A DNA stretch of 64,000 nucleotides, from the NCBI RefSeq assembly GCF_019649055.1, contig NW_026570246.1, positions 930,001 through 994,000 of the forward strand, read 5' to 3'. Positions 63,831 to 64,000 of the stretch are shown here, one piece after another. The position numbers were made by a program, and so were the translations under genes. The DNA comes from Paramacrobiotus metropolitanus (Eukaryota; Tardigrada; Eutardigrada; Parachela; Macrobiotidae). The notes under the pieces are model-generated. The model saw only the letters and a list, made by a program, of their open reading frames with translations, had not been told where the DNA came from and did not search any database. Each line of letters opens with the position of its first letter. Position 1 is the stretch's first letter.

Positions 63831-64000
63831 GTAAAAAACAAAATTGTACAGATTATACAAAAAAATTATACCATGCGGCTGCATCTTACTTTGTTTGCTT
63901 TTTAGCTACAGCTCTAATTACCCCTTGTGCATGCACAATTAACGATAAATTACTATACCTACATCTTACAGTTATCATAAAGTACAACCAAACGAAGCAT

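Noticed and set aside
1-64000. Bacterial operon, CRISPR array or horizontally transferred gene
   Set aside because: All recognised genes are animal families, most with spliceosomal introns; no regularly spaced repeats and no Shine-Dalgarno-led gene clusters are present.

Overview
This is metazoan nuclear DNA. Twelve genes are recognisable. Most are split by many short GT-AG introns, and all best matches are animal proteins, several of them animal-specific (activin type II receptor, NPY/NPF-type GPCR, syntenin, HEXIM, PRCC, Jagunal). The AT-rich, intron-dense layout plus an invertebrate gustatory-receptor-like gene suggest a small-bodied ecdysozoan. A tardigrade such as Hypsibius is my best guess, but this is inference and the sequence alone does not prove it. 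No gene looks bacterial or recently transferred.

Layout. 0.95-2.7 kb (+): seven-pass gustatory-receptor-like gene. 2.8-4.6 kb: cluster of tandem and inverted repeats and a GC-rich block. 5.1-7.2 kb (+): DDRGK1. 7.97-8.89 kb (-): intronless F-box protein. 8.9-14.5 kb: no gene seen. 14.5-15.5 kb (-): intronless HEXIM, divergent from JAGN1 (+, 16.6-18.0 kb). 18.9-28.3 kb: head-to-tail minus-strand block TMEM33, KIAA2013 homologue, PRCC, SKP1. 28.4-35.8 kb: gene desert. 35.8-38.8 kb (+): neuropeptide F/Y-type receptor. 40.9-42.8 kb (-): syntenin. 43.5-44.7 kb (-): 5'-truncated non-LTR retrotransposon. 45.6-47.7 kb (-): type II membrane PC-esterase. 48.9-50.35 kb (-): unassigned exon-like ORFs. 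50.7-54.6 kb (-): activin receptor type II. 54.6-63.5 kb: mostly non-coding, with a short second copy of the retrotransposon tail (59.9 kb), an ambiguous GC-rich exon-like block (61.7 kb) and a ~0.7 kb terminal-inverted-repeat element (62.45-63.15 kb). At the right edge lies the last exon of a minus-strand membrane protein.

Functional themes. Four neighbours act in or near the endoplasmic reticulum and early secretory path (DDRGK1, JAGN1, TMEM33, and probably the KIAA2013 homologue). SKP1 and an F-box protein could meet in an SCF ubiquitin ligase. HEXIM restrains transcription elongation and PRCC is linked to splicing. NPFR, ACVR2, syntenin and the GR-like receptor are signalling or trafficking proteins. 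The genes are independently transcribed as far as can be seen; no operon is evident.

Exon limits were set by hand from GT/AG sites and reading phase. Where phases close exactly this is stated; where they do not, that is stated too.
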